From contig NZ_JAZHRV010000001.1 in the NCBI RefSeq assembly GCF_036924595.1, positions 2,170,001 to 2,234,000 of the forward strand: a stretch of 64,000 bases of DNA, read 5' to 3'. This document shows, in pieces, positions 22,769 through 31,548 of this stretch (the stretch's first letter is position 1; every line of letters begins with the position of its first letter). The translations under genes were made by a program, and so were the position numbers. This DNA is from Bradyrhizobium algeriense. GTDB lineage: Bacteria > Pseudomonadota > Alphaproteobacteria > Rhizobiales > Xanthobacteraceae. Below the pieces are notes generated by a model. That model saw only the letters and a program-made list of their open reading frames with translations, made no database searches and had not been told where the DNA came from.

Positions 22769-23740
22769 TCATTGAGGCTTGATGCCTGCTTGCTTGATGA
22801 TGCGGTCCCATCTGTCGATTTCACTCTTGAGGAGGGCTTCGAGCGCCGCTGGCGTTGCGCGCTCCTGCTCGACGGGCGCCATGCTGAGTTCGGCGAAGCG
22901 GCTCACCAAAGGCGGATCCGCGAGTGCCTTCTGCAGCGCGTTCACGAGCGCATCGATGATCGGCTTCGGCGTATTGCGCGGCGCATACATCCCATACCAG
23001 GTCGTGACGTCGAATTGCGGTACACCAGCCTCGGCAGACGTCGGCACATTCGGCAAGGTCGCGACGCGCTTTTTGCTGGTAATGGCGAAGCCCGGGATGG
23101 TGCCGGCCTGAATATAAGGCGTCGGTCCGGTTGCCGGATCGCAATAGACGTCGATGTGACCGGCGATGATATCGTTGAGCGCGGGACCACCGCCCTTGTA
23201 GTAGATCGGCGTCAGCTTGGCTTCGATGGCGCTCATGAACATCAGCCCGCAGAGATGCGATGCGGAGCCGAGGCCGACATTGCCATACGTAACCTTGTCG
23301 CCCTGGGAGCGCACATATGCGACCAGTTCCTTCAGGTCCTTGGCGGGAAAATTGGCTCGCGCCACCAGGATCATGGGCACGTCGGTGACGAGGCCGATCG
23401 GGGCAAAGTCGCCGACGGGATCAAACGGCAGCTTCGCATAGAGCGAGGGCGCGGTCGCCTGGCCGACATGCATGAGCAAGAGAGTGTGGCCGTCGGGTGC
23501 GGCCTTGGCGACCCGGTTGGTGCCGATAGTGCCACCGGCGCCGACGACGTTCTCGATCACTACCGCCTGCTTGAGTGTCGCGCTCATTGAGCTGCCGAGC
23601 AGGCGCGCGATCACGTCGCCTGGGCCGCCGGCCGAGAAGGGAACCACCATGGTGATCGGTCGGTTTGGGAATTCCTGCGCCAATGCCGGCAGCATCGGCG
23701 ACAGCAGCAACATCAGGAGAACGCCTTTTACGAACTTCAT
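22769..23740 (-). CDS. Bug/TctC-type periplasmic substrate-binding protein
   Basis: A 323-aa exported binding protein: signal peptide MKFVKGVLLMLLLSPMLPALA, then the Bug start FPNRPITMVVPFSAGGPGD, the VVIENVVGAGGTIG loop and FAPIGLVTDVP. Bug proteins present carboxylates and other small solutes to tripartite (TctABC) transporters, but many, as here, have no TctA/TctB gene nearby. AGGAAG ribosome site. It is the last gene of a long minus-strand series and follows the GntR regulator by 55 nt. A second Bug gene lies at 37896-38867. Ligand unknown. Confidence 0.9.
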   Translation of the reverse strand: MKFVKGVLLMLLLSPMLPALAQEFPNRPITMVVPFSAGGPGDVIARLLGSSMSATLKQAVVIENVVGAGGTIGTNRVAKAAPDGHTLLLMHVGQATAPSLYAKLPFDPVGDFAPIGLVTDVPMILVARANFPAKDLKELVAYVRSQGDKVTYGNVGLGSASHLCGLMFMSAIEAKLTPIYYKGGGPALNDIIAGHIDVYCDPATGPTPYIQAGTIPGFAITSKKRVATLPNVPTSAEAGVPQFDVTTWYGMYAPRNTPKPIIDALVNALQKALADPPLVSRFAELSMAPVEQERATPAALEALLKSEIDRWDRIIKQAGIKPQ

Positions 23741-23795
23741 GGCAGCTTCCTATCGGCCTTGTGGCCCTTCGTAGCTCGATCGGGAAAAGGATCGG

Positions 23796-24512
23796 TCATT
23801 CGTCCGCGTTCACCTTTTCGTCCGATGCGGATGTTCGCTCGATCATGCTGAGCGCGGCCACGGCCGCCGCCTTGATATGATCGACACAGCACTGCTCAGC
23901 GAGGTCGGGATCGCCGTTCTGGATGGCGCGCCAGATCGCCGTGACCTCACGAAGGCTCTTGTTAATTCGCTTCGGCTGCGACATCGACGTAATTCGCAAC
24001 AGCGTGATCCGGTCGTGCAGCGGCCTGAGCATTCGCTCGATGAAGGCGTTCTGACAGCCGCCGATCAGCGCGGCGTAGAACTCCGTCTTGGCCTCGAGAG
24101 CCGTCATGAGATCGCCTTCGGCGAATGCGGCTTTCAATTTGGTCAGGGCATCCCCGATCCGGCGAACGACAGCGGGATCGTGCAGGCGCGCGCACTCTCG
24201 TCCGGCAAATCCTTCGAGGACGGCGCGGGCTGCGTAGAGCTGCTTTGCTTCCTCAAGGCTGATAGTGCTGACGACAGGGCCACGGTGAGGGACCGTATTG
24301 ACGAGACCATCGGCTTCCAGCAACCGGAGCGCTTCGCGAATGGACGGCCGGCTTACACCCGTCATCTCGCAAAGCTCCCGTTCGACCAGGCGCTGGCCCG
24401 GCTTTAGCTTTCCGGACATGATCGCCTCGCGCAGCTTCTGGGCGACCCTCGACCGGACGGTCGGAACGTCCTCGATCCGGAGCGTAGATTGCAATTCACC
24501 GCGTTTGTCCAT
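23796..24512 (-). CDS. GntR-family (FadR/FCD) transcriptional regulator
   Basis: A 238-aa regulator. The N-terminal winged helix reads VRSRVAQKLREAIMSGKLKP, GQRLVERELCEMTGVSRPSI, REALRLLEADGLV; the C-terminal all-helical FCD ligand domain includes ARAVLEGFAGRECARL, then the metal-binding His pattern region up to CCVDHIKAAAVAAL. Such proteins usually repress carboxylate catabolic genes until a metabolite binds. It lies inside the series it probably controls, 28 nt after an SDR gene. A 19-bp inverted repeat at 35022-35040 is a candidate operator (inference). Confidence 0.88.
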   Translation of the reverse strand: MDKRGELQSTLRIEDVPTVRSRVAQKLREAIMSGKLKPGQRLVERELCEMTGVSRPSIREALRLLEADGLVNTVPHRGPVVSTISLEEAKQLYAARAVLEGFAGRECARLHDPAVVRRIGDALTKLKAAFAEGDLMTALEAKTEFYAALIGGCQNAFIERMLRPLHDRITLLRITSMSQPKRINKSLREVTAIWRAIQNGDPDLAEQCCVDHIKAAAVAALSMIERTSASDEKVNADE

Positions 24513-24540
24513 TGTCTACCGCCTTGGTGCCGGCATTGGT

Positions 24541-25281
24541 TCAATAGCGATTTACGGGCAGAATCATCATCTCCGCAATCTGAACATGCGGCGGCTGGTC
24601 CAACGCAAAGACGATCGACCGGGCAATATCGGCCGGATCGAGCGCCATCTTGAACTGGTCGAAATAGTCCTTTTCCTTCTCCCGGTCGCCGCGATAGCGG
24701 GTGAGGATGATGTTGGTCCTGGTCAGGCCGGGCTGCATCTCGGTGACCCGGATCGCCGTTTCCGCGAGCTCTCCCCGGAGCGTTTCGGTAAACATGTGTA
24801 CGCCCGCCTTGCTGGCGCTGTAGGCAGCCATGTCGGGAATGATGCGTACGGCGTTGATTGAGCTGATGTTGACGATGTGGCCTGCGTTACGCCTGACCAT
24901 GTCGGGCAGCAGGCTGCGGGTCACCCGCATCAGGCCGATCAGATTGGTCTGGATGATTCCGGACCAATCGTCGGCCGCGCCGGCATCGAAGCGCGTCCGG
25001 CCGCCAATGTCGTGGCCGGCATTGTTGATGAGAATGTCGATCGGCTTGAAGGAGTCCGGGATGAGGTCGGGCAGGCGATCCACGCTGGTCGGGTCGGTGA
25101 TATCAAGCTGGATCGGAAATGTGCCGCCGCCCATTTCGCCGGCGAATTGACGAAGGGATTCGCCGTCGCGATCGGCCAGCACGACCCGGCGTCCGCTTTC
25201 GACCAGCGCTTTCGTGATGGCGCGACCCATGCCTCCGGCGGCGCCGGTCACCACGGCATTTCGGCTCAATGCTTCAGCCAT
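24541..25281 (-). CDS. short-chain dehydrogenase/reductase A
   Basis: A 246-aa NAD(P)-dependent SDR. Rossmann motif VVTGAAGGMGRAI (TGxxxGxG), NNAG in DILINNAGHD, active-site Ser in IVNISSINAV and the YxxxK in AAYSASKAG. AGGAGATCTGCA ribosome site. It is the second of two adjacent SDRs in a catabolic series; substrate presumably a hydroxy or keto acid of the same pathway, but the sequence does not tell. Confidence 0.88.
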   Translation of the reverse strand: MAEALSRNAVVTGAAGGMGRAITKALVESGRRVVLADRDGESLRQFAGEMGGGTFPIQLDITDPTSVDRLPDLIPDSFKPIDILINNAGHDIGGRTRFDAGAADDWSGIIQTNLIGLMRVTRSLLPDMVRRNAGHIVNISSINAVRIIPDMAAYSASKAGVHMFTETLRGELAETAIRVTEMQPGLTRTNIILTRYRGDREKEKDYFDQFKMALDPADIARSIVFALDQPPHVQIAEMMILPVNRY

Positions 25282-25314
25282 TGCAGATCTCCTGAGTGAG
25301 ACGGCCGACGGTGC

Positions 25315-26088
25315 TCATGCGATGGACCAGCCCCCGTCGATTGGCAGCGTTGCTCCGGTGACATCCTGTGCGGCAGGGCTGCACAGGAAGGCAGCCATCG
25401 CACCGACGGCCTCCATGGCGACAAACCGTCCGGTCGGCTGGCGTGCCGCCAGATAATCGCGCGTCGCTTCCTCGACGGTGCTGCCGTCGGCGGCCGCGAT
25501 CCCTGCGATTTTTCCCTGAATGGCCGGCGTCGGCAGCGTGCCCGGGCAAAGCGCGTTGCAGGTAATCCCGCTCTTTGCCGTCTCGATCGCGACGGCGCGG
25601 GTCATGCCGACAATGGCCGTTTTGGTGGTCACATAATCGATGCGGTCCGCAACCGCGCGGGTCGAATAGATCGACGCCATGTTGATGATGCGGCCCCAGC
25701 GTTTCTCTTTCATTCCGGGCAATGCGAGACGGATCAGGTGGAACGGGGCCGACAGATTGACGGCGAGCGCTTCGTCCCATCGTTCCGGCGGGAAGTTTTC
25801 GGCCGGTGAAAAATGCCGCACCACCGCATTGTTCACCAGGATATCGACCGTGCTGACGCGGCGGAGCAGGTCGTTCATCATCGCTTCTATGGCGGTGCGC
25901 TGCGACAGGTCGGCTGCGATGCTAATCACCTCGACGCCAAACTGCGTGCGTAGACGATCTTTCGTCTGCACCGGTTCGTTCAGATCGTGCAGGACAATGT
26001 TGGCTCCCGCTCCGGCAAGGCTTTCGGCCACGGCCAGGCCCAGGCCCGCCGTTGCCCCGGTCACGAGAGCCCATTTGCCCTTCAACAT
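25315..26088 (-). CDS. short-chain dehydrogenase/reductase B
   Basis: A 257-aa SDR with 3-hydroxybutyrate-dehydrogenase-like features: WALVTGATAGLGLAVAESL, VDILVNNAVVRHF, RIINMASIYSTRAVADRIDY with the catalytic Tyr in YVTTK, ICNALCPGTLPTP-type segment after the active site, and a C-terminal GATLPIDGGWSIA. It follows the carboxymuconolactone-decarboxylase-like gene by 15 nt. Cytosolic; NAD(H)-linked oxidation of a short hydroxy acid is plausible but unproven. Confidence 0.88.
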   Translation of the reverse strand: MLKGKWALVTGATAGLGLAVAESLAGAGANIVLHDLNEPVQTKDRLRTQFGVEVISIAADLSQRTAIEAMMNDLLRRVSTVDILVNNAVVRHFSPAENFPPERWDEALAVNLSAPFHLIRLALPGMKEKRWGRIINMASIYSTRAVADRIDYVTTKTAIVGMTRAVAIETAKSGITCNALCPGTLPTPAIQGKIAGIAAADGSTVEEATRDYLAARQPTGRFVAMEAVGAMAAFLCSPAAQDVTGATLPIDGGWSIA

Positions 26089-26103
26089 CGTCTCAGGCCC
26101 CGG

Positions 26104-26484
26104 TTACTTCTTGTCCAGTTCGGCAAACACTTCCTTGGCGTTACGGAAAGCGTCCACGCCGGCCGGCACGCCGCAATAGATCGCGACCTGCATGAACACC
26201 TCGCGTATTTCCTCGCGCGTCGCGCCGTTGGTCAGGGCGCCCCGAACATGGGTCTTGAGTTCCTGCGGCCGGTTGAGCGCGCACAGCATCGCGAGGTTGA
26301 GAAAGCTGCGGGTCTTGTGCGTAAGGCCGTCGCGGCCCCAGACATAGCCCCAGCAATACTCCGTCGTGAGGTCCTGCATCGGACGGTTGAAGTCGTCGGC
26401 CGATGCGATCGCCTTGTCGACGAATTCATTGCCCAGAACGTTCTTTCGGATCTGGAGGCCTCGATCGTATGTCGCCTTGTCCAT
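26104..26484 (-). CDS. carboxymuconolactone decarboxylase-family protein A
   Basis: A 126-aa all-helical AhpD/CMD-fold protein. Family motifs are the W in YCWGYVWGRDGLTHKTRS, LNLAMLCALNRPQELKTHV, RGALTNGATREEIREVFMQ and AIYCGVPAGVDAFR. PcaC itself decarboxylates gamma-carboxymuconolactone; many homologues are uncharacterised. ATG 26484 gives the same length as the paralogue at 36501-36881 and was preferred over an upstream TTG. It is coupled to the binding protein gene upstream (19 nt). Confidence 0.85.
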   Translation of the reverse strand: MDKATYDRGLQIRKNVLGNEFVDKAIASADDFNRPMQDLTTEYCWGYVWGRDGLTHKTRSFLNLAMLCALNRPQELKTHVRGALTNGATREEIREVFMQVAIYCGVPAGVDAFRNAKEVFAELDKK

Positions 26485-26503
26485 ATCGCTATCCAATCTT
26501 CAG

Positions 26504-27739
26504 CTAGCTTTTGGGCCAGAACGGCTGGGACAGTGCCAGTTGCGGCGGGAATACCGTGACCGGTACGCCGGCTTGCCACTGCACGATGGTCATCCCAGCG
26601 CCGACGCGACGGCCCTTTTCGTCGAACTTGATTTCGCCGAGCGGGTAATATTTCGACGGACCGGCATCCATCGAGCGCAGCGCATCGGCGACCGCAACGC
26701 GGTCAGCCTTGCCGGCCTTCTCGAGCGCGTCCTTGATCACCCACATGTCGCCATAGGTGGAGATCGCGTTCTGCGTCATCCAGGGCTCCTTGTAGCGGGT
26801 CTTGAGTTCGGCGATCAGCGCCTCGTGGCCCTTGGCGCCCCAACTCGCGACACAAGTGAGGAGGCCCTGCAGCAATTCCGGGCTGACGGTCTGCAGCATG
26901 TCGGGTTCGGCAATGGCGATGCCGAACGAGATGGTTGGAATCTTGCCTTGCCCGAGGCCGAACTCGTTCATCTTCTCGAGCAGCAGCTTGGCGTCGGAAA
27001 TCACGGTCGGCAGGAAGAAGAGCAAGTCGGGTTTCGCCGACCGGATTTTTTGAACCAGTGGGGTGGCGTCGGCGAGCGGCGGAGTAAAGGTTTCATCGAC
27101 GATCAACTGCAGACCGTTTTCGGCGAGCAGGCCGTCGCGCATCGCCTTTGCCGAGGAAACCGATGCCGCGGTGTTGTCGGTGATGATCGCGACCGTCTTG
27201 GGCTTCTTTCCGGAAGCGGTTTCAGCAAGCTTCACGATCTGCGGCAAAGCCTGTTTTGCCTGCGATCCCGCCGTAGCCGATGTCTGGAAGACATATTTGA
27301 AGCCGCGATCGGTAATCAGGTCGGAGTAGGAGAGGGTGAGGACCGGAAGATTGGCCCGCTCCGTGACCTCGGTGACCGCCAGTGTGAATGAACTCAGATA
27401 GGAGCCGCTGGCCGCCACCAAATCGGGTTCCTGCGCGACCATGCGCTGCGCGGCATTCTTGGCCTTCTCGGTGGTATCGCCGGAATCGAGCACGACCAGC
27501 TTGAGCTTGGCGCCGCCGAGCGACTTGATGCCGCCCTGCGCATTGATGTGTTCTACCCCCATCTCGGCACCGTGGCGCATCACGGCTCCCGGACGCGCAT
27601 AGAGGCCGGAAATCGGCACCAGCAACCCGACCTTCACTTCGGACGGTTGTTGCGCCCACACGCGAGACGAGATCAGGCCGGCGGATGCGCCGGCGAGCAA
27701 GCTGCGCCGCGTCAATGCGGCCGAGGTAATTTTTGTCAT
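26504..27739 (-). CDS. branched-chain amino-acid-type ABC binding protein 1
   Basis: A 411-aa periplasmic binding protein (Peripla_BP_6). A twin-arginine signal (LTRRSLLAGASAGLISS) ends before AQQPSEVKVGLLVPISG. Two lobes follow with the usual GIKSLGGAKLKLVVLDSGD and AQRMVAQEPDLVAASGSYLS segments. It is a close tandem paralogue of the next gene upstream (27777-29033): both share VPLSG/VPISG, EMGIEHINAQGGIKSLGGAK and long collinear stretches. AGGGAGG ribosome site. It presumably feeds the LivHMGF-type transporter encoded just upstream; ligand unknown. Confidence 0.9.
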   Translation of the reverse strand: MTKITSAALTRRSLLAGASAGLISSRVWAQQPSEVKVGLLVPISGLYARPGAVMRHGAEMGVEHINAQGGIKSLGGAKLKLVVLDSGDTTEKAKNAAQRMVAQEPDLVAASGSYLSSFTLAVTEVTERANLPVLTLSYSDLITDRGFKYVFQTSATAGSQAKQALPQIVKLAETASGKKPKTVAIITDNTAASVSSAKAMRDGLLAENGLQLIVDETFTPPLADATPLVQKIRSAKPDLLFFLPTVISDAKLLLEKMNEFGLGQGKIPTISFGIAIAEPDMLQTVSPELLQGLLTCVASWGAKGHEALIAELKTRYKEPWMTQNAISTYGDMWVIKDALEKAGKADRVAVADALRSMDAGPSKYYPLGEIKFDEKGRRVGAGMTIVQWQAGVPVTVFPPQLALSQPFWPKS

Positions 27740-27776
27740 GACTATTCCTCCCTGAAATTTTTGAGATGCGTTGCAG

Positions 27777-29033
27777 TCAAGATTTCTTCGGCCAGAACGG
27801 AGCAGCTAATGCGAGGTCGGACGGATAGACGGTGACGGGCACGCCGGATTGCCATTGCACGATGACAACACCGGCGCCGACACGGCGGCCCTTTTCGTCG
27901 AACTTGAGCTGGCCGCCGGGGTAGTGTTTCGACGGCCCGCCATCCATGGTGCGGAACGCCTGCGCAACGGAAAGTCGGTCGGCCTTGCCGGCTTGCTCCA
28001 GGGCGGCCTTCATCAGCCACATGTCGCCATAGGTCGAGATGACATTCTGCGTCATCCAGGGCTCCTTGTACTTCGCCTTCAACTCGGCGATCAGCGCCTC
28101 ATGGCCCTTTGAGCCCCAGTTGGCGACAACCGTCATGATGCCTTGCACGGCGTCGGTGCTGACGCTTTGCAGCATGTCCGGCTCCGCAATCGTGATCGAG
28201 AAGGACACGGTTGGAATCTTGCCCTGGCCAAGCCCGAACTCGTTGATTTTTTCGAGGCCGAGTTTGGCGTCCGAGATGGCGTTGGGCATGAACAGCAGCA
28301 GGTCCGGTCGGGCTGACCTGACCTTCTGGATCAGCGGCGTGGCGTCGGAAAGCGGCGGTGTCCACACTTCCTCCACGACCAATTGCAGGCCTTCCTGCGC
28401 AAAGATCTTCTCCTTGAGCGCCTTGGCGGTCGCAACCGACGTCGCCGTGTTGTCCATCAGCATCGCCACTGTCTTCGGGCGCTTGCCGGAGGCAGCCTCA
28501 GCAAGCTTCATCAGTTCAGGCAAGCCGAGTTCCGATTGCCGGCTCGCAGGCGCCGCCGTCTGGAAGATGAATTTGAAGCCGCGCTCGGTCAGCAGATCCG
28601 AATAGGACAGCGTCAGCATCGGCAGTTCGGCGCGCTCGGTGACTTCAGTCACAGCCAGCGTGAAGGAGCTCAGATAGGAGCCGGTCGCCGCAACCAGATC
28701 GGCCTCCTGTGCGACCATGCGCTGCGCCGCGTTCTTGGCCTTTTCCGTGGTGTCGCCGCAATCGATTACGACAAGCTTCATCTTCGCGCCGCCGAGCGAT
28801 TTGATGCCGCCTTGCGCGTTGATGTGCTCGATGCCCATCTCGGCGCCCATGCGCATCACCTGGCCCGGACGGGTATAGATACCCGACAACGGCACGATCA
28901 GGCCTACCTTGACCTCCGCCGGCTGCTGCGCGCGAGCTACCGTCGACAGGCCGATCGCAGCCGCACCGGAAAGCACGGTTCGTCGCGTCAGCGACGTCTG
29001 CGAGACCTTGTCGGATCGGTTGTCCTGGCCCAT
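27777..29033 (-). CDS. branched-chain amino-acid-type ABC binding protein 2
   Basis: A 418-aa paralogue of the neighbouring gene, also with a Tat-type leader (LTRRTVLSGAAAIGLSTVA) and the same domain layout through to WQSGVPVTVYPSDLALAAPF. GGGAGG ribosome site. Having two binding proteins for one permease set suggests two related ligands or two affinities. It lies 30 nt after the LivF-type ATPase gene, so it is probably in the same transcript. Confidence 0.9.
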   Translation of the reverse strand: MGQDNRSDKVSQTSLTRRTVLSGAAAIGLSTVARAQQPAEVKVGLIVPLSGIYTRPGQVMRMGAEMGIEHINAQGGIKSLGGAKMKLVVIDCGDTTEKAKNAAQRMVAQEADLVAATGSYLSSFTLAVTEVTERAELPMLTLSYSDLLTERGFKFIFQTAAPASRQSELGLPELMKLAEAASGKRPKTVAMLMDNTATSVATAKALKEKIFAQEGLQLVVEEVWTPPLSDATPLIQKVRSARPDLLLFMPNAISDAKLGLEKINEFGLGQGKIPTVSFSITIAEPDMLQSVSTDAVQGIMTVVANWGSKGHEALIAELKAKYKEPWMTQNVISTYGDMWLMKAALEQAGKADRLSVAQAFRTMDGGPSKHYPGGQLKFDEKGRRVGAGVVIVQWQSGVPVTVYPSDLALAAPFWPKKS

Positions 29034-29063
29034 TTTCGTCCTCCCAATGGTGTCGTTTGTTGG

Positions 29064-29771
29064 TTACATGCCGAGGTAGGCCTTGCGGATACGGTCGTCC
29101 GCCCGCAAGGTTTGGTTGTTGCCTTCGAGTGCGACGCGGCCGGCTTCGAGCACGTAGCCGTGGTCGGCGGATTCGAGGGCCTCCGCCACGCGCTGTTCGA
29201 CCAGCAGGATCGTCAGGTTCGATTGCCGGCGGATTTCGATCAGCCGTTCGAAGATGAAATCGGCGATCGTGGGCGCGAGGCCCATCGAGGGTTCATCCAG
29301 CATCAGGAGCTTGGGCGAGCCTGCGAGCCCGCGGCCGATCGCGAGCATCTGCTGCTGTCCGCCCGACAGCGTGCCCGCGAACTGGCCGCGGCGCTCGGCC
29401 AGGATCGGCAGCCATTCGAAGATGCGCTCGATGTTGTGTTTCCAGTCGCGCTGGCCGGCCTCGGTCATCGCGCCCATTTCGAGGTTTTCCATCACCGTGA
29501 GCGAAGGAAACACCTGGCGGCCTTCCGGTACGTGGGCGATGCCGAGATGCGCGCGTTGCGCCGGCCGGATCGACAGCAGGTCGTGATGCCTGAATGTGAT
29601 CGTTCCCGCGCTTGGGCGCACGATGCCGGAAATCGTCTTGAACAGCGTGGTCTTGCCGGCGCCGTTCGGTCCGACGATCGCAACGAACTGGCCTTCCTCG
29701 ACCTTGATCGAGACGCCGTTCAAAACGGGAATCGCGGAATATCCGGCGGTCAGCCCTTCAATGCGGAGCAT
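29064..29771 (-). CDS. LivF-type ABC transporter ATPase
   Basis: A 235-aa ATP-binding subunit: Walker A VGPNGAGKTTLFK, Q-loop, LSGGQQQMLAIGRGL signature, Walker B KLLMLDEPSMGLAP and the switch His in LLVEQRV. LivF-like features include IAHVPEGRQVFPSLTV. Its start overlaps the end of the fused permease-ATPase gene by 14 nt, so both are translated together. It acts at the inner face of the cytoplasmic membrane, energising uptake of the ligand of the two downstream binding proteins. Confidence 0.92.
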   Translation of the reverse strand: MLRIEGLTAGYSAIPVLNGVSIKVEEGQFVAIVGPNGAGKTTLFKTISGIVRPSAGTITFRHHDLLSIRPAQRAHLGIAHVPEGRQVFPSLTVMENLEMGAMTEAGQRDWKHNIERIFEWLPILAERRGQFAGTLSGGQQQMLAIGRGLAGSPKLLMLDEPSMGLAPTIADFIFERLIEIRRQSNLTILLVEQRVAEALESADHGYVLEAGRVALEGNNQTLRADDRIRKAYLGM

Positions 29772-31548
29772 GGGCCACCCATTTTTTGCCGAGATAGGCC
29801 TCGATAACGCGGCTGTCGCGGGTGACAGCTTCTGGTTCGCCCTCGACGATCACGGCGCCGTGGTCGAGCACCAGGAAACTGTCAACCAGGCGAACCATCG
29901 CCTGCATCGTGTGTTCGATGATCGCGATCGTCATGCCGTCGCGGGCAAGCCGCTGGATTACCGCGACGACCTCATCAGCCTCGTCGTGTCCGAGGCCCGC
30001 GAGCGTCTCGTCGAGCAGCAGGATGCGCGGCTGTCCGGCCAGCGCGCGGGCGAGTTCCATCAGCCGCAATTCCTTGGTCGTGAGTTCGCCGGCGATGCGC
30101 TCGGCGATCTCGGACAGTCCGACGCGGGCAATTGCATCGGCCGCCAGCTTCCTTGCCTCGACATCGGTCTTGGCGCGCACATAGGCTCCGACCACGACAT
30201 TGTCCGAAATCGACATGCGCAGGAACGGGCGCATGATCTGGAAGGTGCGGCCGATGCCTGCCTCGCAGAGCTCATGCGGCTTGCGGCCGGACATCTCCCG
30301 CCCGTCGAGGAGAATTTCGCCCGTACCTGGCCGAAGGAATCCGTTCAGCAGGTTGAACAGCGTGGTCTTGCCGGCCCCGTTGGGACCGATGATCCCGAGG
30401 ATCTCATTTCGCCGCAGCTTGAAGCTGACATCCTGCACGGCCTTCAATCCGCCGAACGAGCGCGACAGGTTGCGAACTTCCAGGACGACGTCGCCTGTTC
30501 CGACGGATCGTTTGGCACGCGCTGGTGCCGGTGCGGCGGGGATGGCAACCGCAACCGGGACATCCGGCGCGCTCGACGTTGCCGCAGCCGGTGGTGCCGA
30601 CCGCTTGCGCAGGAAGTCTCGCACTTTCCAGAACAGGCCCTCAGGCGCGAGAAGAATGACGCATATGATCGCGAGGCCATAGATCACCCCCTGAATTCCG
30701 GGAAAGCGCGAGCCCGCTTCGGCATTGAGCGTTTCGGCCAGCGGTATCAGGATCACCGATCCGATCACCGGACCCCAGACCGTTCCGACGCCGCCGAACA
30801 TGGCGACCGTCAACGCCTGTGCCGACACCAGCATGCCGAACACGGATTGCGGGGTCACCACCAGCAGCACGACTGCATAAAACCCGCCAACCGCTCCGGC
30901 GATGGCGCCGCTGAGCGTGACGGCACGGAGCTTCCAGGCCAGCGTGTTGATCCCCGCGGCTTCCGCGGCGGCTTCATTCTGTTTGATCGCGAGCAACGCC
31001 ATGCCGAAGCGCGATCGTTCGATGGCACGCGTCAGCAGGATCGTGGCCAGCATCATCGCCAGCGCCAGAAGCGTGTAGAGACGGTGATCGGCGAATTGCA
31101 TATAGGCGATCGGATTATCGCGCTTGATCGGCAGCGTGACTTCCTGAAGGCCGAGCCATTCGAACACGTAGAGAATGGCGAGCGGGTAGGCGAGCATCGC
31201 CAGCGCGAAGTAGTGCCCCTGCAGGCGGAAGGTCGGAAAGCCGATCAGCAGTCCGGCGATGCCGCCGAGGATGGCCGCGATCGGGATCATGATCCACGGC
31301 GATAGATCGAAATGGATCTGGCCGAGCACGACGGCATAGGCCCCGACGCCGAAGAAGGCGGCATGACCGAACGAGATCAACCCGGTGTATCCGCTAAGCA
31401 GGTTCCACGACAAGCCGAAGATCGCCCAAACCGGAACCAGCGTCATCACCAACTGGTAATAGGAATTGGTCACGCTTAGCGACACCGTGGCATAGAGCGC
31501 GGTGAAGACGATGATAGGGAGCAGCGAACGCCATCCGCGCATGATCAT
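29758..31548 (-). CDS. fused LivM-LivG: ABC permease plus ATPase
   Basis: A 596-aa single polypeptide. Residues ~1-310 form a LivM-type permease with about ten membrane segments and the SGYTGLISFGHAAFFGVGAY motif; an Ala/Pro-rich linker (~320-345) leads to a LivG-type ATPase with Walker A IGPNGAGKTTLFNL, the LTTKELRLMELARAL signature region (a variant of LSxGQ), Walker B RILLLDETLAGLGHDE and IIEHTMQAM. LivM and LivG are separate genes in most operons, though such fusions recur in rhizobia and other proteobacteria. ATGA overlap with livH upstream. Confidence 0.92.
   Translation of the reverse strand: MIMRGWRSLLPIIVFTALYATVSLSVTNSYYQLVMTLVPVWAIFGLSWNLLSGYTGLISFGHAAFFGVGAYAVVLGQIHFDLSPWIMIPIAAILGGIAGLLIGFPTFRLQGHYFALAMLAYPLAILYVFEWLGLQEVTLPIKRDNPIAYMQFADHRLYTLLALAMMLATILLTRAIERSRFGMALLAIKQNEAAAEAAGINTLAWKLRAVTLSGAIAGAVGGFYAVVLLVVTPQSVFGMLVSAQALTVAMFGGVGTVWGPVIGSVILIPLAETLNAEAGSRFPGIQGVIYGLAIICVILLAPEGLFWKVRDFLRKRSAPPAAATSSAPDVPVAVAIPAAPAPARAKRSVGTGDVVLEVRNLSRSFGGLKAVQDVSFKLRRNEILGIIGPNGAGKTTLFNLLNGFLRPGTGEILLDGREMSGRKPHELCEAGIGRTFQIMRPFLRMSISDNVVVGAYVRAKTDVEARKLAADAIARVGLSEIAERIAGELTTKELRLMELARALAGQPRILLLDETLAGLGHDEADEVVAVIQRLARDGMTIAIIEHTMQAMVRLVDSFLVLDHGAVIVEGEPEAVTRDSRVIEAYLGKKWVAHAPH

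Noticed and set aside
28383..29807. A 474-codon plus-strand frame
   Set aside because: It is antisense to a binding protein and the LivF ATPase, has no family resemblance and is an artefact of GC-rich third positions.
29596..31305. A 569-codon plus-strand frame opposite the LivM-LivG gene
   Set aside because: Shadow frame; the minus-strand protein has Walker motifs and membrane helices throughout.
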